Shown: in pieces, positions 51,739-61,794 of the stretch | Layout of the letters: each line of letters starts with the position of its first letter | How positions within the stretch are numbered: the first letter of the stretch is position 1 | From: Anammoximicrobium sp964645045 | Lineage (GTDB): Bacteria; Planctomycetota; Planctomycetia; Pirellulales; Pirellulaceae | Length of the DNA stretch: 64,000 nt | Direction of reading: 5' to 3' | Assembly: GCA_964645045.1 (NCBI GenBank) | Contig: CAZXYZ010000039.1 | Location: forward strand, 1 to 64,000 | Translations under genes and position numbers: made by a program | Notes under the pieces: model-generated | What the model saw: only the letters and a program-made list of their open reading frames with translations | Database searches by the model: none | What the model was told of the DNA's origin: nothing

Positions 51739-54700
51739 CTACGGCACGGCGAGGGCGGTGGGACGGGAAGCCCAGACGATCCGCGGCAGGCCGAACCGGT
51801 ATTCGTCGCGCGCGGACGGCAGCATGATCAGCTCGATCAGGTTGTCGCCTTCTTGCAGGTTGGCGAATCCCCATTGCCCACGGCCGAGCGTCGTTCCGAG
51901 AATCTGCCCGTTGACGAACACCAGGCAATAGTTGCTGAACGAGAGCTTGATCTTGACCGGCTCGCGAACTCGCAAAACCGTCTTCCCGTACAGGATCGCG
52001 CCGTCGAGGCTGGTCTTTTCGGATGATTCTCCCTGGTAAAGCGACGCGAACGCGAACCGTCCGAACTCGGTTGGCGCGGCGACGAGTTGGTCGTCGGCCG
52101 GACGAGGGATTTGGGCGTAGGGAATGTATCCGAGCGTGCCTTTCGCACACGGATTCGGCAACGGCCGACTGACGCGGAACGAGCCGAGGGCAATCTGGTC
52201 ATACGGATCAAACACCGTCGTGCTGAACTGCAGTTCCCAGCCGTCGCCGGTTAGTGTGCCAAGCAGCGGAAAACGCACGAGCCGTGCTGCGCCTGCCGGT
52301 TTGGTGATTTGGGCGTTCTTGTCCACCGTCGTTCCCGGTTGGAGATCGAACTCCGGGATGTCGAAGGCCCAGCTCGGGCCGGGCAAGTCGGCCGCCGGTA
52401 TAGAAAGCGCCAGGTGCGTCGCGACTTTGCGGTTGGCGACGCGGACCAGCAGTGGCCGGGTTCCCGCCTGGCCATCGCGCAGGATGGGAAACGCGGTCTG
52501 CCAGTTGGGCGTGAGCACGTTCAGGCCGAGGAGCTGTTGGAGGGCCTCCAGCGGGATGGGCCGGCCGTTGAGTACGGCCGCCAATTCGCGAATGGCCTTG
52601 TGACGCAGGGCCTCGATTTGCTCCGGCGGTGCGTCGCGAAGTGCTTCGCCCTCGACGACCAGCTGCCAGGCGGCCGCTTCGGCCGGGCTCAGCGCGCTAT
52701 GCACGTCGCCCAATCCGGCCAACAGATCTTCGCCGGGCGGAAGCGAGACCGACTGCGGGTCAAAAGTGTATCGGCGCACCACGTTCTGGAACGAGTTGTT
52801 TCGCAGGACGATGTTTCGCGCCGCCTCGGAGATCGTAACACCGGTGTCCGCGTTGCAGACTTCGTTCCCTTCCAGCAGTGCGTCTTCCACCCAGCCCATC
52901 ACGTTCAGCTTCGAATTGCTTTCCAGCCGGTTGCTCCGCACGACGCACGAACGGACCAGCGGGTACTTGTAATCGCCCGTCCCGGACCCGTAGGAGAGCA
53001 GTCCAAGTTGCGCATCGGTCGGCGGCACCTCGTTCCGCGGGCCCCGGTACTGGTTTCCCACCGTAATCCGGTTGCGCAGGAACTGGTTGAACCAGTTCGC
53101 CTCGCCCGCCATCGCGTCGCCGTTGTACCCGCCGGTCCGTGCGGTTTCATTGTCGGCGATGATGCCCTCGATCATCGAGCCGTACAATTGCAGGGCCACG
53201 GAGGAATCGTACGCCCGGTTTTTCGTATAGATGAACCGGCGCCGGAACGAGCTGATATTGAGGACCGAGGTGGCGTCCGGCACGATGTCCCACGGTTCCA
53301 CCAGTTCGACGCGACCGTCTGCGATCGCGCGGATGCGCCGCAACTGGCCGACGCCCTTGCCGCCGGCGATCTGCACAGCGCCGTTCTGCCACGTTTGCAC
53401 GCCGCGCTGAAGCGGCACGTTGGGCCTCAGCGTAAACGAGTTCGGGGTGATGTTTTCCACGGTGTCCATGTAGCCGTGGACGCGGCCGTCGCCGGTGATC
53501 GTTTCACGGTTGTTGCCGTCGAAATCGTTCTCGTGCAAGTTGTTCGCCCAGTAAATGTTCTCCGATCCTTCCGGCAAGCCGTAGAACGAAGTGCAGTTCG
53601 CGCCGCCGAAATGATTGTTCGCGACAACAAGCTGCTGCCCGCTGAACCCGTTCCAGCCGACGACATTGCCGCGGCAGAAGCGGTTGTCGGCGACCCGGCT
53701 CCAGTAGGCACGCAGTTCGAACACGCCGCCGGCCGCGCAGTAGATATCGTTGCCGATGACGTGGATGTTCTCGCCGCCAAACCGCAACGCCCGCGTGTAG
53801 TGCAGTAACGACAGACGCCGTTTCAACTCCTCTTTGTCCGCGTTGACGTACTGCGAGTAGAGCATGCGCAGGGTCACGTTTCGCACCGTGATGTTACCCG
53901 ACCGGTAGTCCGCCGCGGCCGCGGCGTCGAGCGGTTCCTTCGGCACGGCCGGGTTGCCGACGATCCCGTCCTGGTGAAACCCGCAGGCGAGGAAGATCTC
54001 GGCGACCTCGAACGAATGGGTTCCCTTGACGAGCGCCTCGACCGGCTCGTACGTATCCGGCCAGTAGACATGGGACAGATTCGCGCCCTCGCCCCGGAGG
54101 ATCGAGCGGGGCGGCAGGACAATCGTCGCGGTCATTTGGAAGCGGCCGCGCGGGACCAACAGCGTCCCGCCGCCGTTGGCTGTCAGCTTGTCGACGGCGG
54201 CGAGAATGGCGTCCGTGTCGTCGATGCCGTCGTTAGCGATCGCGCCGAAGTCGATCACGTTGAAGACTTCCTGCGGATACGCCGCGACCTTTTCCGAAAT
54301 GCAGACCCTGCCCGCGACGGTCGGTTGCTCGGTGGCGTTGCGGCGAAAAAGGACCTCGTAGTCGCCTGCCGCCGGACCGTTCGCGTTGTCCCAGCTTGCC
54401 GTGACGGCAAAGGGACCGGACGCGTCGACGTTGACGGGAAACGTTTTGCCCTTGCCGTCGCGCAAGGTGACCTCGGGTTTATCGGCTGGGGCCAAGGTCA
54501 GACAATTGCCGAACAGACGCACGACGCCGGCCCCGGTCGAAGCCTCGCGTCCTCGATCGCCCTGGACCCAGAACACGTTCGGCTGGTTGATCAGAAAGGG
54601 CTTGCTCTTCGGGCCGCCTGGCGAGTCCGCGCGGACCGCTGCGCACACGATGCCGGGCTGCCAGTCCTTCGGCAAAGCGAACAGCAGGGCCGAGTCGGAA

Positions 54701-54921
54701 ACGCGGAGCGGCTCCACCGTCCGTTTTGGTTCGTCGCCCGGGGACGGGCCGGGAGTCAGTTCGACGACGGGACGGCTGCCGAATTGCCCGCCGTGAACCA
54801 GAACGGTTTCCCCGGGCTGCACCGGGGAGGAACACCAAATGACCACCGGCGCCTCCTGGGCAAGGGCAACCGCCGACGCGACGAGAAGGGGCAGCAACAC
54901 GGCAGTGGTTCGCAGGATCAT
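51739..54921 (-). CDS. Secreted right-handed parallel beta-helix protein, pectate-lyase-like
   Basis: A 1,060-residue exported protein starting at ATG 54921 (GTG 54930 is an alternative), with signal peptide AVLLPLLVASAVALA. Residues ~20-230 are Ig-like modules. From ~235 the beta-helix begins at the family motif NVIDFGAIANDGIDDTDAI (glycosyl hydrolase 28/pectate lyase 3 start), followed by runs of N-rich short strands (VIGNDIYCAAGG, VVANNHFGG, LRNNSFQN) to ~700. C-terminal beta-sandwich modules end the protein. It may depolymerise or bind acidic polysaccharide; catalytic residues are not certain. Confidence 0.75.
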   Translation of the reverse strand: MILRTTAVLLPLLVASAVALAQEAPVVIWCSSPVQPGETVLVHGGQFGSRPVVELTPGPSPGDEPKRTVEPLRVSDSALLFALPKDWQPGIVCAAVRADSPGGPKSKPFLINQPNVFWVQGDRGREASTGAGVVRLFGNCLTLAPADKPEVTLRDGKGKTFPVNVDASGPFAVTASWDNANGPAAGDYEVLFRRNATEQPTVAGRVCISEKVAAYPQEVFNVIDFGAIANDGIDDTDAILAAVDKLTANGGGTLLVPRGRFQMTATIVLPPRSILRGEGANLSHVYWPDTYEPVEALVKGTHSFEVAEIFLACGFHQDGIVGNPAVPKEPLDAAAAADYRSGNITVRNVTLRMLYSQYVNADKEELKRRLSLLHYTRALRFGGENIHVIGNDIYCAAGGVFELRAYWSRVADNRFCRGNVVGWNGFSGQQLVVANNHFGGANCTSFYGLPEGSENIYWANNLHENDFDGNNRETITGDGRVHGYMDTVENITPNSFTLRPNVPLQRGVQTWQNGAVQIAGGKGVGQLRRIRAIADGRVELVEPWDIVPDATSVLNISSFRRRFIYTKNRAYDSSVALQLYGSMIEGIIADNETARTGGYNGDAMAGEANWFNQFLRNRITVGNQYRGPRNEVPPTDAQLGLLSYGSGTGDYKYPLVRSCVVRSNRLESNSKLNVMGWVEDALLEGNEVCNADTGVTISEAARNIVLRNNSFQNVVRRYTFDPQSVSLPPGEDLLAGLGDVHSALSPAEAAAWQLVVEGEALRDAPPEQIEALRHKAIRELAAVLNGRPIPLEALQQLLGLNVLTPNWQTAFPILRDGQAGTRPLLVRVANRKVATHLALSIPAADLPGPSWAFDIPEFDLQPGTTVDKNAQITKPAGAARLVRFPLLGTLTGDGWELQFSTTVFDPYDQIALGSFRVSRPLPNPCAKGTLGYIPYAQIPRPADDQLVAAPTEFGRFAFASLYQGESSEKTSLDGAILYGKTVLRVREPVKIKLSFSNYCLVFVNGQILGTTLGRGQWGFANLQEGDNLIELIMLPSARDEYRFGLPRIVWASRPTALAVP

Positions 54922-55051
54922 GGCAGGCACGCTGTGGTTGGCAGGGTGGGAAACATCGGAAATAGAACCGGTTCATGGTTACAGACGAACGCCCCCTTGT
55001 CCAATGCTGGGAAGCATTTTCAGAGGCTGTTTTTCGGGCTTTTCGTCGTAG

Positions 55052-55109
55052 CCGCGTTCGCCAGAACGCGGGACGAGTGCCGCCGCAGCCCGCATTCTGG
55101 CGAGTGCGG
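55052..55109. repeat. Inverted repeat with TCGCCAGAACGCGGG arms
   Basis: A 21-bp arm at 55052-55072 pairs with 55089-55109 with three mismatches around a 16-base loop. It lies in the divergent region between the beta-helix gene and the GH32/43-like gene. Confidence 0.75.
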
Positions 55110-55191
55110 GGAGTTTCCCGATGGGCCATCTGGCGGTATCGTGGTGTCGATGCGTCTTGCACACGACCCCAACGACAGCGAGGTAATCGAA

Positions 55192-56649
55192 ATGTGGACA
55201 CGTCGGTTCCCATCGGCGCTGATGGTGTTGGCTTCCGTCGCGCTGGGCATGTTGGTCGAGGCGGCCGAACCCGCGCCGGTCGAGATCGGGTCGCGCCGCG
55301 AGTTATTCGTGGACGAATTGCTGATCGGCGAACTGCAGGGGACTCGGCTGAAGGTTCACGAACCGCAGCGGTTGCCGCGGAACGCTTACCCGGCCCGGCC
55401 GACCGGACACTACGCGACGGTCATCCAGGATGGTGACCTGTACCGCTTGTACTATCGCGGCGACAAAATCCCCGGCGCCCATTGGCGCGACGGCTGGACG
55501 CGCTACCACGACCAGGAAGTGACCTTGTACGCCGAGAGCCGCGACGGTTATCGCTGGACGAAGCCCGACCTGAAGCTCTACCAGCTAGCCGAATTTCCGG
55601 ACGGCAACGTTGTGCTGGATGAAGGGTTGGGGGTGAATCACAACTTCAGCCCGTTCATCGACGAGCGCCCCGGCGTGCCCGCCGATCAGCGTTACAAAGG
55701 TCTGGGCGGACTGACGTATCCGTTGGGCAACTGGCCGGGATGGAAGACGCCCGGCGAGCGCGACGAAGTGGTCGCGCAACACGGCCCGCCCGGCTTGCGC
55801 GCCTTCGCGTCTCCCGACGGCATCCATTGGACCAAGATGCAGGACGAGCCGGTAATCACTAACGGCGCGTTCGACTCGCAGAACGTCGCGTTCTGGTCGT
55901 CCGCCGAGCAACAATACGTCTGCTATTATCGCGTGATGAACAAGGGGGTGCGGTCGATCGCCCGCGCCACCAGTGCGGATTTCCTCCACTGGACCGAGCC
56001 CGTCGTCATGCAGGCCAACCGGCCTGGCGAGCACCTGTACACCAGCGGCACGCATCCGTACTTCCGAGCCCCGCACATCTATATCGCGCTGCCCACGCGT
56101 TTCATGGCCAACCGCAGCAGCATCACGGACGTGGTCTTCATGGCCGCGCGTCCCGGTTCGGCGTCATACACCAGGCTGTTCAAAGAAGCCTTCCTCCGTC
56201 CCGGCTTGGGCCCGGACGGTTGGGGCAACCGCTCGAACTACGTCGCCTGGCACGTGGTGCCAACCTCCGACACCGAGATGTCGATGTACAACTTCAACGG
56301 CGACCAGCTTGTGCTCCGCATCGACGGCTTCATCTCGGTCCATGCCGGGGCCGAGGAAGGTGAATTCACCACCCCGCCCTTCACGTTCCAAGGCCGTCAA
56401 CTCGAAATCAACGAATCCACCAGCGCCGCGGGCCGCATCCGCGTCGAAATCCAGGACGCCGACGGCAAGCCGATCGAAGGCTACACCTTGGACGACAGCG
56501 AGACCATTTACGGCGACCGCATCCGCCACGTCGTGCGCTGGGGCGCCGAACAGGCCCAAAGCGCGGACGTGTCTCGTCTGGCCGGCCGGCCGATCCGCCT
56601 GCGCTTCGTGATGCAGGAGGCGGACCTGTATTCCCTTAAGTTCGAATGA
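55192..56649 (+). CDS. Secreted five-bladed-propeller glycosidase-like protein (GH32/GH43-type)
   Basis: A 485-residue exported protein. ATG 55192 with GAGGT upstream starts a signal peptide (FPSALMVLASVALGMLVEA); the open frame begins much further 5' but runs antisense to the beta-helix gene and is ignored. Blade motifs include ELFVDELLIG, YRLYYRGDKIPGAHW, FASPDGIHWTK and NVAFWSSAEQQYVCYYRV, typical of planctomycete glycosyl hydrolase family 32-like proteins. A C-terminal beta-sandwich follows. Catalytic acids cannot be fixed from sequence alone. Confidence 0.75.
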   Translation: MWTRRFPSALMVLASVALGMLVEAAEPAPVEIGSRRELFVDELLIGELQGTRLKVHEPQRLPRNAYPARPTGHYATVIQDGDLYRLYYRGDKIPGAHWRDGWTRYHDQEVTLYAESRDGYRWTKPDLKLYQLAEFPDGNVVLDEGLGVNHNFSPFIDERPGVPADQRYKGLGGLTYPLGNWPGWKTPGERDEVVAQHGPPGLRAFASPDGIHWTKMQDEPVITNGAFDSQNVAFWSSAEQQYVCYYRVMNKGVRSIARATSADFLHWTEPVVMQANRPGEHLYTSGTHPYFRAPHIYIALPTRFMANRSSITDVVFMAARPGSASYTRLFKEAFLRPGLGPDGWGNRSNYVAWHVVPTSDTEMSMYNFNGDQLVLRIDGFISVHAGAEEGEFTTPPFTFQGRQLEINESTSAAGRIRVEIQDADGKPIEGYTLDDSETIYGDRIRHVVRWGAEQAQSADVSRLAGRPIRLRFVMQEADLYSLKFE

Positions 56650-56880
56650 GCGTCTGCCTTCCCGGAACCAGTGGTACAGGTCGGCGTCACCGCAACGTGG
56701 CACCGCTTGGGGTCCGCGCGGGGCATCTCGATCTGGCCGTCGAAACGCCGGTAGGGCACCAGTTGGCCGGGCGCCAGCATGCCGGCGCCCTCGGCAAGCA
56801 CTCGCACAAGCGAGATTTGCCCGCCGTCGCTTTCCCCGTCCTGCAGGCCCAACGCCAGATCCCCGTAACTCGAACACGTC

Positions 56881-57237
56881 TTACGCAAAGATCTCTCCGA
56901 CGGGCAGCTTCCAACCGGGGACCACGTCGCTGGCGTCCAGGATGTCAGCTGCGCGGAGGAAGGCTGTTGCGTCCGACGAGCGATAGACGCGCACGGTGCA
57001 GGCTCGCGGATCGATGACCAGAACCAGCGACGAGCCGGCGGCGAGCCAAGCGAAGGCTTTTTCTTCGGCCTGAGCAAGCGTTTCCGAGGGCGAGATCACT
57101 TCGGCTGCCAAATCCGGTGCCAGCGGCAGGTAGCCGTCCGATTCTCCCGCACGCATCAATGCCGCTCGGCGCACGAACGCCACATCCGGGGCACGCACGG
57201 TGTCCGGATTGCGGGACAGGAGGAATCCCGTCTGCAC
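56881..57237 (-). CDS. Uma2-family endonuclease fragment, N-terminally truncated
   Basis: A 118-residue piece of a Uma2 (DUF820) protein with the PD-(D/E)xK-like core: VRAPDVAFVRR, LAPDLAAEVISPSE and a LVLVIDP strand. The family is about 190 residues; roughly 70 N-terminal residues are missing. The break coincides with the short repeat ACGGCTCTGGAGAGCCATGC at 57236-57255, suggesting the repeat marks the deletion point. Probably non-functional. Confidence 0.65.
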   Translation of the reverse strand: MQTGFLLSRNPDTVRAPDVAFVRRAALMRAGESDGYLPLAPDLAAEVISPSETLAQAEEKAFAWLAAGSSLVLVIDPRACTVRVYRSSDATAFLRAADILDASDVVPGWKLPVGEIFA

Positions 57238-57254
57238 GGCTCTGGAGAGCCATG

Positions 57255-57260
<6 letters not shown>
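57236..57260. repeat. Short repeat element, copy of 46362-46384
   Basis: ACGGCTCTGGAGAGCCATGC; its twin at 46362 differs by one base over 20. The core GGCTC/GAGCC can form a hairpin. Confidence 0.7.
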
Positions 57261-58694
<1,434 letters not shown>

Positions 58695-59017
58695 GGGAAT
58701 CCGATTATCGAGTTTTCGTAACGTCGTTTGGCCAGAATCCTTAGTCTGTGAAGATATCGCGCCAGCCGTTTGCATACCAGCGGCCGACGGCGGGGAAAAA
58801 GCGGGCGAATCGCCCGTTGGGTCGCTTGTGAAAATGCCGGTTTTCGAGACAATCTATGCGGAGACCGGCGGGGCCTGATGCTCAGCTGTTTAACCGCGAC
58901 CCAACGGGGAGCGAGATTCGACGCGCTCCCCGTTGGGTCGCGGTTAAACGAATCTCTGCCAGCACGGCCCGCGTCCGTTGGCACCACGGAAAACCGAAAC
59001 AAAAGGATCTTAAGACG
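58695..59017. other. Divergent intergenic region with perfect 26-bp inverted repeat
   Basis: GTTTAACCGCGACCCAACGG (start of the 58888-58913 arm) is perfectly inverted at 58924-58949 around a 10-base loop. A partial further copy of the GGGCGAATCGCCC/GTTGGGTCGC type lies at 58801-58830. Both pgi and the mutase gene must be read from here, so the hairpin lies in the leader of one or both. Confidence 0.85.
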
Positions 59018-60223
59018 ATGGACATCCACGATTTGACTCGTGAATTGAAGACGAAAAGCGATTCCAAAATTGTGATGCTGGTGGCCGACGGATTGGGCGG
59101 GCTGCCGATGCAAGCCGGCGGCAAGACCGAACTGGAGACGGCTCGGACGCCGAACCTGGATGCGCTGGCGGCTCGGGGCGTGCTGGGGTCCAGCATCCCC
59201 ATCGTCCCCGGCATCGCGCCGGGCAGCGGGCCGGGCCATCTAGCCCTGTTCGGCTACGATCCGCTGAAATACGTGATTGGCCGCGGGGCGTTGGAGGCGA
59301 CCGGCATCGGATTTGAATTGCAGGACGGCGACGTGGCCATCCGCTGCAACTTCTGCACGATCGACGCCGCCGGGAATATCACGGACCGGCGGGCTGGACG
59401 GATTTCGACGGACGAGAGCGGTCCGCTGGCGATCAGTCTGCGGCAGATCAAGATCCCCGGGATCGAGGTGTTTGTCGAGCCGGTCAAGGAGCATCGTTTT
59501 GTGGTCGTGTTCCGCGGCCCGGGACTGGGCGACCGAGTCAAAGACACCGATCCGCAGGCCACGGGCGTGCTGCCGTTGGATCCGTTCTCGGACGATCCAG
59601 CCAGCCAGAAGACGGTCGAGGTGGCGAAAGCGTTCTTGGCTCAAGCCAAGCAGATCCTAGCCAGCCAGCCGAAGGCGAACTTCCACACCATGCGCGGGTT
59701 TGCCGCCAAGCCGAAGCTGCCGTCGTACAAGGAAGTGTACGGCCTGCGGGCGGCGGCCATCGCCGTGTATCCGATGTACAAAGGCCTGGCGCGCCTGGTA
59801 GGCATGGACATTGTGGGCAAGGCGCAGACGCTGGGCGAGCAGATGGACCTGTTGGAGCAGAATTGGAAGAGCTACGATTTCTTTTTCCTGCACTTCAAGT
59901 ACACCGACAGCACCGGCGAAGACGGCAATTTCGACGCCAAGGTCAAGCGGATCGAGGAATTGGACGCCGCCATCCCGCGCATCACCGCGTTGAACCCCAC
60001 GGTGACGATCGTCACCGGCGACCACAGCACGCCGGCGTACTTGAAGGGCCACAGCTGGCACGCGGTGCCCACGCTGCTGGTCTCCGACTGCTGCCGGCCC
60101 GATGCGGAAACCCAGTTCGGCGAATGCAACTGCGTCCGCGGTGGTTTGGGCCAGTTCGAGGCCAAGTACCTGATGACCCTGGCCCTGTCCAACGCCGGCC
60201 GGCTGGGCAAGTACGGGGCGTAG
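59018..60223 (+). CDS. apgM: 2,3-bisphosphoglycerate-independent phosphoglycerate mutase, archaeal (ApgM) type
   Basis: Interconverts 3- and 2-phosphoglycerate in glycolysis. A 401-residue alkaline-phosphatase-superfamily enzyme with VMLVADGLGGLP, TPNLDALAARGV, the GIAPGSGPGHLALFGYDP segment holding the phospho-accepting Ser, and the metal-binding GDHSTP near the C-terminus. This is the ApgM form, distinct from the longer GpmI of most bacteria. AAAGGAT precedes ATG 59018. Eight bases later the DUF420 gene begins. Confidence 0.9.
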   Translation: MDIHDLTRELKTKSDSKIVMLVADGLGGLPMQAGGKTELETARTPNLDALAARGVLGSSIPIVPGIAPGSGPGHLALFGYDPLKYVIGRGALEATGIGFELQDGDVAIRCNFCTIDAAGNITDRRAGRISTDESGPLAISLRQIKIPGIEVFVEPVKEHRFVVVFRGPGLGDRVKDTDPQATGVLPLDPFSDDPASQKTVEVAKAFLAQAKQILASQPKANFHTMRGFAAKPKLPSYKEVYGLRAAAIAVYPMYKGLARLVGMDIVGKAQTLGEQMDLLEQNWKSYDFFFLHFKYTDSTGEDGNFDAKVKRIEELDAAIPRITALNPTVTIVTGDHSTPAYLKGHSWHAVPTLLVSDCCRPDAETQFGECNCVRGGLGQFEAKYLMTLALSNAGRLGKYGA

Positions 60224-60231
60224 GCTTGCCG

Positions 60232-60684
60232 ATGACCGACTTGATCCCGCTGTTGCCGCACGTCAATGCGTCGCTAAACGGGTTAGCGACGCTGCTGTTG
60301 GTGATCGGCTACATCCTGATCCGGCGTCGCCGAGAAATCGCCCATCGGCGGGTGATGCTGGCGTGCTTTGCCGTATCGGTCGTCTTCCTGGCGAGCTACC
60401 TGACGTATCACGCCAACACGGCCGCGGTCAACCGGTTTCCGGCCTATCCCCCGGCGCCGGTTCGCTGGACGTACTACTTCATCCTGCTGACGCACGTCGT
60501 GCTGGCGGCGGTCGTCCCGGTGCTGGCCGTGGCGACGATCGCCCTGGGACTTCGCGATCGGCGCCGAGCCCACGTCCGCGTGGCCCGTTGGACTCTGCCC
60601 ATCTGGCTGTACGTGTCGATCACCGGCGTGCTGGTGTACCTGATGCTGTATCATGCGTTCCCGCCAGGCGGGCCGCGTTTCTGA
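60232..60684 (+). CDS. DUF420 membrane protein (cytochrome oxidase assembly-like)
   Basis: A 150-residue protein with four membrane helices and the family's His/Asn-containing segments NASLNGLATLLLVIG and SYLTYHANTAAV. DUF420/CtaM-like proteins help assemble haem-copper oxidases. It follows the mutase gene by 8 bases; that link may be just co-transcription. Confidence 0.8.
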   Translation: MTDLIPLLPHVNASLNGLATLLLVIGYILIRRRREIAHRRVMLACFAVSVVFLASYLTYHANTAAVNRFPAYPPAPVRWTYYFILLTHVVLAAVVPVLAVATIALGLRDRRRAHVRVARWTLPIWLYVSITGVLVYLMLYHAFPPGGPRF

Positions 60685-61047
60685 TCGCGGCTGAACTTCA
60701 CATTTCAGGTAGTGTGTATCTACCCCATAGTTGCATACCAAGCGGCGAGCGGCTGGCGTAAGCCCGCCGGTTTTCCGCATGCCGGCGCGTTGGCGCGAGG
60801 GATTGGCCAGATCACCTTCGGTGAAAACAACTGAGGGAAGGTGATGGGCCCGCAGAGAACATACTCCGGTGGGCTTACGCCTCACCGCTCGCCAGGATCT
60901 TTGCAACGTGCGGGTCCACTCATTCCAAAGAAATCCGGGGAGAAGCGGATATGGCAGCGTCGGCTGGAATGGTGCTCTATGCGTGACTTGCGGCTGCGGC
61001 ATATAATCACGTGTGGGATGCGAACTGTTTCCAAGGAGTTGTGTCGG
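60685..61047. other. Intergenic region with long inverted repeat
   Basis: Arms at 60744-60770 and 60866-60893 share GGCGAGCGG...GCGTAAGCCC...CCGG in inverted orientation. They enclose a smaller inverted pair (GATCACCTTC at 60809, GAAGGTGAT at 60837). The arms are close to the palindrome within the 72-bp units of the heparinase-like gene. Confidence 0.8.
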
Positions 61048-61320
61048 ATGTTGGACGCCATCGAAGCCGTTTTTGAAAATGGAGTTTTTCGTCCAGACCA
61101 GCCGGTGATTGGCTTGGCCCCTGGCCAGCGCGTGTGGGTCTCGGTAGAGCAGCCACGCGAGGCGAGTCAGAGCGAACGAAAGGAAGTGGCGTTAATCCGT
61201 AGTCTGGAGGGTCGGGGACTTGTTGAGAAACCTGCTGTCCCCCCGGCGCCGGAGGACTTTCGGCCGTTGCAGATGCCAGGGCCAGGCTTGTCTGAGACGA
61301 TTCTCGCGGAGCGACGATAG
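61048..61320 (+). CDS. Antitoxin, DUF104 (AF2212-like) family
   Basis: A 90-residue protein. N-terminal MLDAIEAVFENGVFRPDQPV with a GQRVWVSVE strand is the AF2212-like DNA-binding antitoxin fold. AAGGAG precedes ATG 61048. The stop is directly followed by the toxin start, so the pair is translated together; it should repress the operon and block the PIN toxin. Confidence 0.82.
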   Translation: MLDAIEAVFENGVFRPDQPVIGLAPGQRVWVSVEQPREASQSERKEVALIRSLEGRGLVEKPAVPPAPEDFRPLQMPGPGLSETILAERR

Positions 61321-61785
61321 GTGGCGACGTTTTTCCTGGACAGCAGCGCCGTTGCCAAACGCTACGTCGCAGAGGCGGGATCGGCGTGGACGGTTTCGCT
61401 GTCGGACACGGGATCCGGCAATATCTGTTGGTTGGCGGCAGTAACACGAGTCGAAGTGGTCGCCGCTCTGTATCGGCGTCATCGCCTCGGCCACATCGGA
61501 ATCGTGGATACCCAGCGGGCCGCAGCCACCTTTCTCCACGAATTCGCTGTGGCTTTTCGTGTCCTAACGGTCGATGCTGTGGTTTTGGACCTGGCGGTGC
61601 GATTGACCGGCACGCACCCGCTTCGCGCCTACGACTCCATTCAGCTGTCCGCGGCGCTGCGTTTGCGAGCCGAATACGAGCTGGCAGGATTGCCGCCGCC
61701 CGTGTTCGTCTCCAGCGATCAAACTCTGAACCAAGCAGCTGGCGCCGCGGGGCTGATTGTCGAGGATCCGCTCATGCATCCCTAA
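61321..61785 (+). CDS. PIN-domain toxin (VapC type)
   Basis: A 154-residue putative ribonuclease. First acidic residue in FFLDSSAVAKRY; the second in RVEVVAALYRRH; the C-terminal acids in LRAYDSIQLSAAL and FVSSDQTL, the four-acid PIN site. Starts with GTG 61321, immediately after the antitoxin stop codon. Complete length for VapC, so the module looks intact. Confidence 0.85.
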   Translation: MATFFLDSSAVAKRYVAEAGSAWTVSLSDTGSGNICWLAAVTRVEVVAALYRRHRLGHIGIVDTQRAAATFLHEFAVAFRVLTVDAVVLDLAVRLTGTHPLRAYDSIQLSAALRLRAEYELAGLPPPVFVSSDQTLNQAAGAAGLIVEDPLMHP

Positions 61786-61794
61786 CCACCCCGG

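Noticed and set aside
53974..55191. Long 5' extension of the GH32/43-like gene
   Set aside because: It runs antisense through the beta-helix gene; the signal peptide and ribosome site place the start at 55192.
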